Shown piece by piece: positions 38,993 through 47,773 of a stretch of 47,773 nt of DNA. Origin of the DNA: Candidatus Methylomirabilota bacterium. Its GTDB lineage: Bacteria; Methylomirabilota; Methylomirabilia; Rokubacteriales; DASRDR01. A program made the position numbers and the translations under genes. The notes under the pieces are model-generated. The model saw only the letters and a program-made list of their open reading frames with translations. It searched no databases and was not told the origin of the DNA. The stretch spans positions 1-47,773 of the forward strand of contig DASYQW010000333.1 of assembly GCA_036005065.1 (NCBI GenBank), given 5' to 3'. Numbering within the stretch: the stretch's first letter is position 1; the number at the start of each line of letters is the position of its first letter.

Positions 38993-41013
38993 GGACGGCG
39001 GTCCTCGTGACCCGCGATGGACGGCTGGCCGAGCGGCTCCGGCGGCTCCTCGATGCCCGGCTCGAGCTGGTGCTCGCCGACTCCCTCGGCCAGGCGCTGG
39101 AGCGAGGCGCCGCCTTCCCCGTCGACCTCGTGCTGGTGGATTTCGATTCCGGCCTGGTCGACCCGGACATCCTGGCGAACATTCGCGCCCGGCGGGCCGA
39201 ATCGCTCGTGGTCGCGCTGCTCAGCCCGGGGACTCCCGGCGAGCCGGCCGCCCCGGGGGCCGAGGGCTGCGATCTGGTCGTCCCGACCGACGTCCCGGAC
39301 GCCATCCTGAGAACGGCCGTCGAGCAGGCCGTCCACTTCCAGCGGCTGGCCCAGGAGGTCGGCTCGCTGCGCCGGGAGCGGACGCGGCTGGAGCCGAGCC
39401 CCGCGCCCGTCCCGGTCAACGGCGGGGCGGCCGGGAGCCTGGGGACGGTGCTGAAGGAGATGGGGAAGCTCCTGGCCGCTCATTTCGACCTCGAGCGGAT
39501 CATCGACTTCTTCCTGGACGCGATCACCGAGCTCGTTCGGCCGGGACGCGCGGCGCTGCTGCTCGAGGATCACGACCACCGCTACCGGGTTCGCGGCCGG
39601 CGCGGGCTGGACGCGGCAGTCGCCGATCACCTCCGACTCGACCCCGCCGAAGGGCTGCCGGCGTGGTTCCGGCGGCACGCCCGACCGGCCGTGCGCGTCG
39701 AGCTCGAGCGGCAGCCGGAGTGGCTCGAGGCGACGCGCGAGCTGGCCGCCCTGGGGGGCGAGGTGGCGGTGCCGCTCTGGGTGCAGGCCAAGCTGGTAGG
39801 GGTCCTGGCCCTCGGCCCCCGGGTGACCGGGCAACCCTACGTCGGCGAGGATCTCGAGCGCCTGTTCACCCTGGCCAGCCAGGTGGCGGTGGCCGTCGAA
39901 GACATCTCCCTCTTCAACACCGTTCGCGCCCAGCACAGCTTCATCGAGCAGGTGCTCGCCCACCTCCAGAGCGGCGCGATCACGCTGGACGCGGGCGGCC
40001 GGGTGACGCTGTTCAACCGCCGCGCCGAGGAGATCCTGAGCCTTCCCCGGGCCGACGTGCTGGGGCGGGATCTGCGAGCGCTGCCGTCGCCGCTCGGCGA
40101 TATCCTGTTCGACACGTTCCGGGGCGGCCCCGAGCTGCGGCTTCAGGAGGTCACGCTGCCGCGCCGCCCCACCGGGCTGGAGGTCAGCACGTCGAGGATC
40201 CTCGGGCCCACCGGCGTCCCGGCCGGCGCCGTCATGATCTTCGACGATCCCGCGCCGCGGCACCTCCTCCAGCGCGAGCGGCAGGCCACGCAGACGCTGG
40301 ACCTCCTGAATCGGGTTCTGCTGCGCCTGACCGACGAGATCAAGAACCCGCTGGTGTCGATCTACACGTTCCTCGAGCTGCTGCCCGAGCGGTACGACGA
40401 TCCGGAGTTCCGGGAACGCTTCTTCTCGGTCGTGGGCCGCGACACCAAGCACCTGATCTCGCTGGTGGACAAGCTCATCATCCTGGCCGGCGAGCGCGAG
40501 TACAAGCTCGATTTCTGTGATGTGCGGGAGCTCCTCGACGGCGCGCTCGCTGATTTCGCGCTCCGGCTCGAGCGACCGAGGACATCCCAGGAGGCGAGCC
40601 TCTTCCTGCTCGAGGTTCCGGACCGCACCGACCGGTTGACGGCGGTCCTCTCGGCGCCTCCGGCCGAGCTCCTGGTCAAGGCCGATCGAGATCAGCTCGG
40701 GAAGGCCTTCGGCTATCTCGTCCGCTTCTTGCTCCATCGGATCGAGCCCGACGGGCGCGTCGCCATCAACGTGCTACCCGACCCGGACGATGCCCGCACG
40801 GTCCGCCTGTCGATCCTGGGTAAGCCGGCGGAGCTGACCTCGGCCGACCGGGAGCGTCTCTTCAGCCCGCTGGCCATCGCCTCCGAGCGGCTCCTCGACG
40901 TCGGCCCCTCCGTCAGCCAGAAGATCATCGAGGCCCACGGCGGAAGCCTGACGGTGAGCGGCGCCGAGCAGGAGATCCGGTTCATCGTGATGCTGCCCCG
41001 GGCCACCCCATGA
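38989..41013 (+). CDS. degenerate receiver–GAF–PAS pseudo-histidine kinase
   Basis: A 674-aa protein. A receiver-like fold (1–118) keeps Asp51 but lacks the acidic pair (VLVTRDG instead of VDDE) and the conserved Lys (VPTDVP). A GAF domain (about 150–310) and a PAS (about 315–425) follow. Its dimerisation region aligns with the upstream kinase (DEIKNPLVSIYTFLELLPERYDD against HEIRNPLVAIKTFAELLPERVDD), but the phospho-accepting His is Asp449. The HATPase remnant lacks the N-box (YLVRFLLHRI), the G1 motif and GTGLGL (DVGPSVSQKI). It should be unable to autophosphorylate and may dimerise with or regulate its neighbours. ATG 38989 overlaps the previous stop (ATGA); the frame extending upstream to 38899 is antisense-free but redundant. 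Confidence 0.9.
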   Translation: MRTAVLVTRDGRLAERLRRLLDARLELVLADSLGQALERGAAFPVDLVLVDFDSGLVDPDILANIRARRAESLVVALLSPGTPGEPAAPGAEGCDLVVPTDVPDAILRTAVEQAVHFQRLAQEVGSLRRERTRLEPSPAPVPVNGGAAGSLGTVLKEMGKLLAAHFDLERIIDFFLDAITELVRPGRAALLLEDHDHRYRVRGRRGLDAAVADHLRLDPAEGLPAWFRRHARPAVRVELERQPEWLEATRELAALGGEVAVPLWVQAKLVGVLALGPRVTGQPYVGEDLERLFTLASQVAVAVEDISLFNTVRAQHSFIEQVLAHLQSGAITLDAGGRVTLFNRRAEEILSLPRADVLGRDLRALPSPLGDILFDTFRGGPELRLQEVTLPRRPTGLEVSTSRILGPTGVPAGAVMIFDDPAPRHLLQRERQATQTLDLLNRVLLRLTDEIKNPLVSIYTFLELLPERYDDPEFRERFFSVVGRDTKHLISLVDKLIILAGEREYKLDFCDVRELLDGALADFALRLERPRTSQEASLFLLEVPDRTDRLTAVLSAPPAELLVKADRDQLGKAFGYLVRFLLHRIEPDGRVAINVLPDPDDARTVRLSILGKPAELTSADRERLFSPLAIASERLLDVGPSVSQKIIEAHGGSLTVSGAEQEIRFIVMLPRATP

Positions 41014-43319
41014 GCCCCGTGGCCACCGCCGCGCCCGAGCCCCGGGTCATGGTCGTCGACGACGAGGAGGGCCCGCGGGAGGCCATCCGCATGATCCTCA
41101 AGCCGCTCTATCAGGTCTACACGGCGGGGAGCGGCGAGGAGGTGCTCAGCTCGCTTCAGACGATTCGGCCCGACGTCATCTTCATGGACGTGAAGATGCC
41201 CCGGATCGACGGTGTCCAGCTCCTGGAGCGCGTCAAGGCCCTCGACCCGCTGGTCGAGGTGGTGATGATCACGGCCTACGCCTCCCTCGACACGGTGCAG
41301 CGCGCCATGCGCTTCGGGGCCCTGGACTACCTCGTCAAGCCGTTCTCCCCGAAAGAGCTCCAGGAGGCGCTGGACCGGGCCCTGGTCCGGCGGCGGGAGC
41401 GGGTGGAGGCGCCGTCGCAGGCCCTGGCCCCGCTCATCGGCCAGATGCGGGACCTCGCGCGGCGCGGGGATCCGGTCGAGGGAGCGGCCGACTTGCCGCG
41501 TCTCTTGCGCGCGATGCTGGGCGAGGTCCAGCGCGCCACCGGCGCCATCGCCGCCTCCTTCTTCGGCACCGAGCCGGCGGCGGTCGTCCATTCCGATCTC
41601 CCCCCCGAGGTGGCGGAGGCCGTCGCCACCGCCTGGAAGGGCGCGCTGACTCGCGTCCGCGAGCCTCTCTGGCTCCGGCCGGCGACCGACCGCGGGCTCC
41701 CCTGGCCGGCCGGGCGGGTCCTCGAGCGCCTCGCCATCGGCGGCATCCTGGTGGTCCCCGTCGCGGACGAGGGCCTCCCGAAGGTCAGCGGTCACCTGGC
41801 CCTGTACCTGGCGCGCCCGGCCGCGGGTCCCCCGGACCTCTCCCCGCTCCGCCCGGTCATGGACCTGATGGTCACGGCGATCCGGACGTCGGCGCTGCTC
41901 ACCACCGCCGCCCGGCAGGCCACCGAGCAGTCGCTGCGGGCGGTCCAGCGCGAGATCCTGCGCCAGATCTCGACGGCGGTCCTCGAGGACCCCGCGCTCG
42001 ACCGCACCCTGGCCGCGATCACCGAGCAGCTCCAGCACGGCGCCGGCTACGAACGCGTGCAGGTGCTGCTCGAGCCGACCGCCCCCCCCGAGGCCGACCG
42101 CCCGGGCCGGGCCGTGTTCCCCCTGGTCGCCCAGGGCCGGCGGCTCGGCCACCTGGTGGTGGAGGCCGCGGGGGGCGCCCGCGACCTGGACCGGAGCGAG
42201 CGCGAGCTGCTCCGCATGTTCTCGGAGTCCGTCGCGCTCATCGTGCGGAACGCGAACCTCCATCGCGAGCTCAGCGAGGCCAACACGTTCCTCGAGAATC
42301 TCATCGAGTCGGCGGCGGACGCGATCATCGCGCTCGATCCGGAGCGCCGGGTCGTGACCTGGAACCCGTCGGCCGAGCGGCTCTTCGGCCGCGAGCTCGG
42401 TGACGTGCGCGGCAAGCCGGTGGCCGATGCGCTCCCGGTCGCCGTGATGACTCAGCTGGCGCCCGCCATGACCAATCCGTCCGCCACCGGGGTGTTCCTC
42501 ATCCGGACGGGCACCGGCGAGGCCGCCGGCCTCGAGCTGACGGTGACCTGTTCGCCGATCCCGTGGGGCGGACGTGCGGAGGCCGGGTTACTGCTGGTGG
42601 CGAAGGATGTGACCGAGCAGCGGCGGTGGGAAGAGCAGATGACGCGCTCGGAGAAGCTCTCGGCGCTGGGGCAGCTCGCCATGGGGATGGCCCACGACTT
42701 CAACAACCTCCTCCAGGCCATCCTCGGTCATACCCAGCTCATCGCCAGCGATCCGACCCCGGATCGGCTCGTCAAGGGCCTGACCACGATCGAGCAGGCC
42801 GTGCGCGACGGGGTGGAGACCGTCGGTCGGATCAAGCGCTACGCCCGGCGGGAGCGCGAGAGCCAGCCGGAGCTGGTCGACCTCCGGGAGGTGGTGCGGC
42901 AGGTCGTCGAGATCGCCCGGCCGCGCTGGTCGCACAGCGGCCTCGCCGGCGCGGCCATCGTCGTCAGCGAGGACCTCCAGCCCGTGCCGCCCGTCCGGGC
43001 GCGAGGCGGCGACCTCCGGGAAGTGCTGATGAACCTCGTGCTCAACGCCGCGGACGCCATGCCGCGGGGAGGCACCATCCGACTCGAGACCCGCGGCCAG
43101 GGGGACTGGGCCGTCCTGGCGGTCGCCGACACGGGGACGGGGATCCCGGAGGAGTTGCGCCGTCGCATCTTCGAGCCATTCTTCACGACCAAGGACACGG
43201 GCACCGGGCTCGGCCTCTCCATCGTGTCGGGGATCATCTCGAGCTACGGGGGCGCCATCGACGTGGAGGCCGGGGCGAGCGGAGGCACGACCTTCACGAT
43301 TCGGCTGCCCGCGGCCTAG
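41010..43319 (+). CDS. receiver–GAF–PAS histidine kinase
   Basis: A 769-aa protein. The intact N-terminal receiver has D17/D18, D60 ([13 protein letters not shown]) and K110 (LVKPFSP). A divergent GAF-like region (about 160–300), a GAF (about 310–420) and a PAS (about 423–540, [30 protein letters not shown]) follow. HisKA has H562 ([14 protein letters not shown]) and the HATPase has [17 protein letters not shown] and GTGLGL. With its own receiver at the N-terminus it can accept phosphate from another kinase and then signal through its own core, so it is the natural downstream partner of the 7TM kinase. Its ATG overlaps the preceding stop by 4 bp. It is the last gene of the KS–ACP–KS–kinase run. 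Confidence 0.93.
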   Translation: MSPVATAAPEPRVMVVDDEEGPREAIRMILKPLYQVYTAGSGEEVLSSLQTIRPDVIFMDVKMPRIDGVQLLERVKALDPLVEVVMITAYASLDTVQRAMRFGALDYLVKPFSPKELQEALDRALVRRRERVEAPSQALAPLIGQMRDLARRGDPVEGAADLPRLLRAMLGEVQRATGAIAASFFGTEPAAVVHSDLPPEVAEAVATAWKGALTRVREPLWLRPATDRGLPWPAGRVLERLAIGGILVVPVADEGLPKVSGHLALYLARPAAGPPDLSPLRPVMDLMVTAIRTSALLTTAARQATEQSLRAVQREILRQISTAVLEDPALDRTLAAITEQLQHGAGYERVQVLLEPTAPPEADRPGRAVFPLVAQGRRLGHLVVEAAGGARDLDRSERELLRMFSESVALIVRNANLHRELSEANTFLENLIESAADAIIALDPERRVVTWNPSAERLFGRELGDVRGKPVADALPVAVMTQLAPAMTNPSATGVFLIRTGTGEAAGLELTVTCSPIPWGGRAEAGLLLVAKDVTEQRRWEEQMTRSEKLSALGQLAMGMAHDFNNLLQAILGHTQLIASDPTPDRLVKGLTTIEQAVRDGVETVGRIKRYARRERESQPELVDLREVVRQVVEIARPRWSHSGLAGAAIVVSEDLQPVPPVRARGGDLREVLMNLVLNAADAMPRGGTIRLETRGQGDWAVLAVADTGTGIPEELRRRIFEPFFTTKDTGTGLGLSIVSGIISSYGGAIDVEAGASGGTTFTIRLPAA

Positions 43320-43394
43320 CTTAGCTAAATCGGAGCAAGCGCGGGCGAATTTCGCGGAGTTCCAGGATGTCGCGCTCATCCGTGGCAGCATTCC

Positions 43395-44633
43395 GTGTCA
43401 GGGATTGATTCTCAGGCCGTGAGTACTCTGCCGCTGCTCTCGATCGGCGTGCCGGTCTACAACGGTGAGCGGTATTTGGCCCAAGCTCTCGACTCGGCCC
43501 TGGCGCAGGACTACGACAATCTGGAGATCCTGATCTCGGACAACGCATCGACCGATTCGACGGCCGACATCTGCCAGCGATACGCGCGCGCCGACACGCG
43601 GGTGCGCTACGCCCGGACCTGCGAGACGAGCTACGTGAAAGTCAACCTAGCCCGGGCCCTCTCGATGGCGCGGGGGAAGTACTTCACCTGGCTTGCACAC
43701 GACGACATCTTGAACAGCCCCGACTATGGGCGCACGCTAGTGAGTGTCCTCGACGGCGCCCCGGACATCGTCCTGTGTGCGTCGGCGCTCGAGCTGTGGC
43801 ACGTGGACGACCCCCAGACGCGAACGATTCTGTCGTATCCCGACTTCGCCGTCGACGACTGGCCCACGGCGCGCCAGGCACTCTTTCGCTGGCCCCAGCA
43901 TGGCTGGGACTCGTTAGTGTTTGGGGTGTTCAGACGCGAGGTCTTACAGGAGGCGGTCGCGGACGATCCGTATCTCAGGCGGCTCCTTCTCCACAAACTT
44001 GCGGCCGCCGGACGATTTGTCGTGTTGCCGGCCGCGCTCCGGACGTGCCGCCTCCGGGAGGACTCGACAGCCAGGTTGCTCGTGAGCGACAAGGCCCCAT
44101 TCGAACTGCTGCGCCAGGGGGTCGAGATCAAATGGCTCCTGTTCAAGACCGCCCTGCGATACCCGGTGCCCTTTGGCGAGCGGGTTCCTCTCATCCTGGA
44201 AACTCTCCGCAATTTTCTGGTCAGCCACGTCGCCTGGGCAGAAAGCGCTCGGCACCGACTCCGAAACCTCGATCGGGAACTGAAGATGCTTGCCGCGGCT
44301 GCCGTGGAGCGCAAACGGCTTCTCAGCCTGCAGGATCGGGAACTGCGCACACTCGAGGTTGCCGCGCGATCTCTCGGATGGGACGCCGATGAGCCCCTGC
44401 GGCCGGAACCCTTCGAGGTAGGCGGCATTCCCCCGGGCGGCCTGCGCTTGAAGCGATCCCTCAATCCATTTCGCCGACCCGACCTGGCGGAGATCGACCT
44501 ATTGAGGCAGCTTAAGCCGCAGGTGAGCGAGGCGCAACGTATCTGCCGGGACTTACTCACCATGCTTGAATCGCAGGATCATGAGATCAAGCGACGTCGA
44601 GACCTTGTCGAAGGCCGTCGGCGAAAAGCCTGA
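43395..44633 (+). CDS. family 2 glycosyltransferase with C-terminal helical extension
   Basis: A 412-aa GT-A glycosyltransferase. It has LSIGVPVYNGERYLAQALDSALAQDYDNLEIL-type start (in two conserved pieces), ISDNASTDST and the metal-binding Asp pair in WLAHDDIL. The catalytic domain occupies about 1–225. The remaining 185 residues are charged and helical, with coiled-coil-like LRNLDRELKMLAAAAVERKRLL and a Pro-rich patch. GTG 43395 is used; GTG 43419 is equally possible and no strong ribosome site is seen for either. Its base composition is visibly less GC-rich than its neighbours, suggesting transfer. It starts 75 bp after the kinase operon. Acceptor sugar unknown. Confidence 0.88.
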   Translation: MSGIDSQAVSTLPLLSIGVPVYNGERYLAQALDSALAQDYDNLEILISDNASTDSTADICQRYARADTRVRYARTCETSYVKVNLARALSMARGKYFTWLAHDDILNSPDYGRTLVSVLDGAPDIVLCASALELWHVDDPQTRTILSYPDFAVDDWPTARQALFRWPQHGWDSLVFGVFRREVLQEAVADDPYLRRLLLHKLAAAGRFVVLPAALRTCRLREDSTARLLVSDKAPFELLRQGVEIKWLLFKTALRYPVPFGERVPLILETLRNFLVSHVAWAESARHRLRNLDRELKMLAAAAVERKRLLSLQDRELRTLEVAARSLGWDADEPLRPEPFEVGGIPPGGLRLKRSLNPFRRPDLAEIDLLRQLKPQVSEAQRICRDLLTMLESQDHEIKRRRDLVEGRRRKA

Positions 44634-44691
44634 TGGCCGCAGACGACGGTGTTGTTTGGTTGACGCACCCAAGCAGGAAATACCGCCCGGC

Positions 44692-47259
44692 TTAGTGCGT
44701 TGTGGAGGATCCGGCGAGGCGGCCGAGGAGACGGGACAGGTCCTCCAGCCGAAACGGCTTGGACAGGATCTCGACGCGGCCCAGGGCGGCGAGGTGAACC
44801 GGATCGAGCTGATCGCCCCATCCGGTCACGAACAGGATCGGCACCGCACTCCCGCGCGCCCGCACGGCTTCCGCGAGCTTCCAGCCCGAGTATCCCGGCA
44901 GGCTCACGTCCGTCAGCACGAGGTCGTACTCGCCGGTCCGCGCCAGTCGCATCCCTTCCGTCCCGTCCGCCGCCGTGAGGAGGCTGTGCCCCCAGGCCGT
45001 CAGTGCCTCCTGGATGACCTCGCGGACTTCCTCCTCGTCCTCGATCAGGAGGACCCGGAGGCGGGGCGCGGGAAGCGACGCGGACTCCACGCGGTCCGTG
45101 GGCGGCGCTTCGTCGGCGGCCGGAAGGGTGAGGATGATCGTCGTCCCCTCCCCGAGCCGCGAGTCGATCTCCATGCCCCCGTCATGCCGCCCGATGATGC
45201 CGTAGGCCATGGCCAGGCCGAGACCGGAGGACTGAGGCCCCTTGGTCGTGAAGAACGGCTCGAACGCGCGCCGCCGCGCTTCCTCGGTCATGCCGGTTCC
45301 CGTGTCGCTCACCCGGACTTCGATCCGACCTCCGACGAGCCGGGTCGATACCCGAAGCTCTCCACCGTCCGGCATCGCATCGAAGGCGTTCAGGAACAGG
45401 TTGAGGAATACTTCCCGCAGCTCGGAGGCCTCGGCCAGCACTGGCGGGATGGCCTGGAAGTTCGTGGCGACCCGGTACGTACGGCCGGTCGCCTGCGCCT
45501 CGTTCTCCCAGCGCGCCCGGGTGAGCTCGAGCGCGTCGGCGACGAGCTCGTTGATGCGCACGTGGCCCGCGGCCGGGCGGCGGCGGACACGGCTGACCTC
45601 CTGGATGCGCCGCACGGTGCTGGCTCCATCCTGGGCGAGCTTCTCGATGATCTCGAGCCCTCGGCGAATCTTCGGGTCCTGGACATCGCGCAGGAGGAGC
45701 TGGGCGCGGCCGAGGATCCCGGCCAGCATGTTGTTGAAGTCGTGGGCGATCCCCGACGCCATCTCCCCGAGGGCCCGGAACCGCTCGGACCGGATCTGGC
45801 GTTCCTGGGACGCCCGGACGGCCTCCAGGGCTCGCTGGAGGTCGGCGTAGAGCCGGGCGTTCTCGATCGCGATGGCCGCCTGGTCGGCGAAGGATGCCAG
45901 GAAGGCGAGGTCGGCCGGGCCGTACTGGCGAGGATGCGTCGTGTTGAACGTCAGGACGCCGAGGATCTCGTCGCGGATCTGGATGGGAAGCCCGAGATAG
46001 GTCGTGATCCCGGCTTCGCGGTCGCGGGCGGCGAGGAGGTTGTGGGGGTCCTCCCGCGTATCGGCGATGACCAGCGGCTGACCCGTCCTCGCCACCGTCC
46101 CCGAGTAACCCGCCCCGAGCGGCACCTGGAAGCCGGCCGGGACGGCGGCCCCCGACACCGCCCCCGCCCGGAGGACGCCCGCCTCCTCGTCCACGAGCAG
46201 GACCGTGACATACGGGGTCCCGGCGATCCGCCCGGCCTCCTCGACGATTCGCTCGAGGATCACTTTGAGGTCGAGCCCCGCCATGACGGAGCGGGTCGCG
46301 CGCAGCAGCGCGTCGAGCTCGGCCCCCCGGCGGACCGTGTCCTCGTAGAGCCGGGCATTGACGATGGCGACCGCGGCCAGGTCGCCGAAGGCGAGGAGGA
46401 GCTTCTGCTCTTCCTCGGCGAACGCGCGGGGCCGTCGGTAAAACACGGTCAGCACTCCGACCAGCCGGCCCTCGGCCACGCGGAGCGGCACCGCGCCGTA
46501 GGCGAAGAGTCCCTCGGTACGCGCCCAGGCCTTGTTCTGGACGCGCGGATCGTCGGCGAAGTTCGGGAGGAAGACCGGCGTGAGCTGCTGGGCGACCCAC
46601 CCCACCAGGCCTTCCCCGAGGCGCCATCGCTTGACCTTCCGCCAGGCACCGTGCCGGAAGCCGAAATCGGCGCCCACGGTGAGGGTCTCACTCGTGTGGT
46701 CGAACACGGAGAGGGTGGCCGCGTCGGCTCCGAGGACGTGGGCGGCACCCTCGACCACGCTGGCGAACACCTGCGAGGCCTCGAGGGAGCCGACGATCGA
46801 CCGGGTGATGTGGGCGAGCGACTCGAAGGCGCGCGAGCTCCGCATGGCGTCTTCGACCACCTGGGCATGCCGGATGGCTTCCTGGTGACGTCGCTCGGTC
46901 AGCCGTCCGAGGACTCGGGCCGTCACCGATCCGACCACCTCGACCCCTGCCGGACAGGCGACCCGCAGGGCTTCCCGCATCTCGGGGCGTTCGGTGGCGT
47001 CGACGACCAGATCCACCGGATGGCGAAAGACGTCGAGAGGACCGGTCACGACCGAGATCTCGTGCCGGCGGGCGAGCCGCGCGGCAGGCGCGTCGGGATC
47101 CGAGTCGGCCACGACGGCGATGGTGAACCCCGGCTCGCCGAGCAGGCGCTCGAGCAGCTCCAGGCCGTCCCGCTCCGCGCACACGACGGCCACCCGCAAC
47201 GGCGCCGGCCTCGGTTCGCCGGAGGAAGGGAGCGAGTCCCTGGAGCCACCACCGGCCAT
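44692..47259 (-). CDS. Rossmann–GAF–GAF hybrid histidine kinase with receiver
   Basis: An 855-aa sensor. Residues 21–120 look like a dinucleotide-binding alpha/beta domain: LRVAVVCAERDGLELLERLL, FTIAVVADSDPDAPAARLA, then VDLVVDATERPEMREAL. This resembles the NAD-binding half of Gfo/Idh or aspartate-dehydrogenase-type enzymes. Two GAF domains (about 145–305 and 312–470) precede HisKA with H506 (GIAHDFNNMLAGILGR) and an HATPase with NLFLNAFDAM, DTGTGM and SSGLGL. A receiver has E740/D741, D784 and K834 and includes the shared TGWGDQL. The ATG at 47259 has no ribosome site but a promoter-like motif immediately upstream. It is convergent with the glycosyltransferase. Confidence 0.92.
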   Translation of the reverse strand: MAGGGSRDSLPSSGEPRPAPLRVAVVCAERDGLELLERLLGEPGFTIAVVADSDPDAPAARLARRHEISVVTGPLDVFRHPVDLVVDATERPEMREALRVACPAGVEVVGSVTARVLGRLTERRHQEAIRHAQVVEDAMRSSRAFESLAHITRSIVGSLEASQVFASVVEGAAHVLGADAATLSVFDHTSETLTVGADFGFRHGAWRKVKRWRLGEGLVGWVAQQLTPVFLPNFADDPRVQNKAWARTEGLFAYGAVPLRVAEGRLVGVLTVFYRRPRAFAEEEQKLLLAFGDLAAVAIVNARLYEDTVRRGAELDALLRATRSVMAGLDLKVILERIVEEAGRIAGTPYVTVLLVDEEAGVLRAGAVSGAAVPAGFQVPLGAGYSGTVARTGQPLVIADTREDPHNLLAARDREAGITTYLGLPIQIRDEILGVLTFNTTHPRQYGPADLAFLASFADQAAIAIENARLYADLQRALEAVRASQERQIRSERFRALGEMASGIAHDFNNMLAGILGRAQLLLRDVQDPKIRRGLEIIEKLAQDGASTVRRIQEVSRVRRRPAAGHVRINELVADALELTRARWENEAQATGRTYRVATNFQAIPPVLAEASELREVFLNLFLNAFDAMPDGGELRVSTRLVGGRIEVRVSDTGTGMTEEARRRAFEPFFTTKGPQSSGLGLAMAYGIIGRHDGGMEIDSRLGEGTTIILTLPAADEAPPTDRVESASLPAPRLRVLLIEDEEEVREVIQEALTAWGHSLLTAADGTEGMRLARTGEYDLVLTDVSLPGYSGWKLAEAVRARGSAVPILFVTGWGDQLDPVHLAALGRVEILSKPFRLEDLSRLLGRLAGSSTTH

Positions 47260-47268
47260 GGCGTCCGG

Positions 47269-47297
47269 ATCGTATCAGGGTGCTGCCGAACGCGCAA
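47269..47297 (-). promoter_or_regulatory. promoter-like motif giving a leaderless start
   Basis: On the minus strand TTGCGC (47297–47292), a 17-bp spacer and TACGAT (47274–47269) stand just 9 nt before the ATG at 47259. Transcription would begin at or next to the start codon, matching the absence of a ribosome site. Confidence 0.35.
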
Positions 47298-47380
47298 CCA
47301 AGGGCGAACTAGCCCTGATCGGCACATACGGCGCCATGCTCAAAGATCCGGGAGCCACGCCGACTCCCCTCTCTCCCTTC

Positions 47381-47500
47381 CGGCGCCGACCACCGAGCGC
47401 ATGGTGCATCGGGGAGTGCTCCGAGCGGCGGCTTCGCCGCCGCAACCCCTCCTGGGGGAGGTTTGGGAGGGGGCCATCGAGGCCCCCTCCCATCTACTAG
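47381..47500 (+). repeat. hairpin repeat, copy 5 (120 bp)
   Basis: Matches 7021–7140 at 117 of 120 positions, including the final CATCTACTAG. The last bases overlap the stop codon of the DUF3105 gene on the opposite strand. Confidence 0.9.
47465..47491. terminator. repeat-family hairpin after the DUF3105 gene
   Basis: An 11-bp perfect stem GGGAGGGGGCC (47465–47475) with 47481–47491 and a 5-nt loop lies 5 bp beyond the DUF3105 stop on the minus strand. It probably ends that transcript. Confidence 0.55.
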
Positions 47501-47773
47501 GGGACGTCTTCGGGGCCCTTGTCCTGCCAGGCGCGGACGAAGCCGACGATGCGGTCGCGGTCGAAGCGATCGAACTCGTCGAGCCGCGTCCAGGCCAGCA
47601 GCGCGAAGCGGGTCTTGATCCGCCCGTTCGGGCTGACGACCACCTTGACGTGCCCGTACTTGCTCGGCGGAAGGGTCTGGAAGGTCTCCTGGAGCTGGCG
47701 GACCACGTCCGGACACGGGGTCGCGCACTTGTAGAGGATCACGATGCCGCCGTGCTCGAGGTTGTGGACGAAG
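47497..47773 (-). CDS. DUF3105 family protein (5' end outside the window)
   Basis: The frame stays open to the window edge, so the N-terminus is missing. The visible C-terminal part, about 91 residues, begins FVHNLEHGGIVILYKCATPCPDVV and continues to PNGRIKTRFALLAWTRLDEFDRFD. It ends at WQDKGPEDVP. The HNLEHGG...LY core with following Cys is the recognisable centre of DUF3105 (PF11303), whose members are usually membrane-anchored with this domain outside the cytoplasm. The His and Cys residues could bind metal, but function is not established. A repeat-family hairpin follows the stop. Confidence 0.85.
   Translation of the reverse strand, partial: FVHNLEHGGIVILYKCATPCPDVVRQLQETFQTLPPSKYGHVKVVVSPNGRIKTRFALLAWTRLDEFDRFDRDRIVGFVRAWQDKGPEDVP

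Overview
The window is about 47.8 kb of very GC-rich, densely coded bacterial DNA in which long shadow ORFs run opposite most real genes. AmpG–NagZ muropeptide recycling, a class III prepilin, a lipoprotein and a Tat-exported binding protein point to a Gram-negative envelope. The high GC, the abundance of LivHMGF-type transport, the tungsto-enzyme and the crowd of GAF-rich kinases resemble the Rokubacteria/Methylomirabilota group. That is an impression, not a demonstrated assignment. No rRNA, tRNA, CRISPR array or intact transposase gene was seen.

Left third (1–18.3 kb), metabolism and transport. The end of a secreted YncE-like beta-propeller gene is followed by a nucleotidyltransferase-fold protein. 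A leftward operon encodes a GYD-domain protein, urocanate hydratase (hutU), a HutF/SsnA-like amidohydrolase and a methyltransferase. After a lone prepilin comes a 284-bp MITE-like element, then an aldehyde:ferredoxin oxidoreductase gene. The latter diverges from a six-gene HAAT transport operon: binding protein, a 751-aa secreted protein of unknown role, LivH, LivM, LivG, LivF. A membrane protein and a PduO-type cobalamin adenosyltransferase follow.

Middle (18.3–33.3 kb), sensing and envelope. Two large GAF-rich hybrid histidine kinases are divergently transcribed. Then come a small lipoprotein, a third GAF kinase, a membrane-anchored trypsin-like protease, a tiny hypothetical protein, a GspE/PilB-type ATPase without its usual partners, and the ampG–nagZ recycling pair.

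Right third (33.3–47.8 kb), the most unusual part. A tightly packed, apparently co-transcribed run encodes ketosynthase, acyl carrier protein, a second ketosynthase whose last catalytic His is Gln, a 7TM-GAF-PAS histidine kinase, a degenerate receiver-GAF-PAS pseudo-kinase lacking the phospho-accepting His and the ATP-binding motifs, and a receiver-GAF-PAS kinase. It is preceded by a 430-bp leader with a promoter-like motif and an intrinsic terminator. A compositionally different glycosyltransferase, a seventh kinase with an N-terminal Rossmann-like domain, and the C-terminal part of a DUF3105 gene close the window.

Two features cut across the layout. Seven histidine-kinase-type proteins lie in 29 kb without a DNA-binding response regulator. 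A repeat family with strong GC hairpins sits in three convergent gene gaps and at one further 3' end, apparently serving as terminators.
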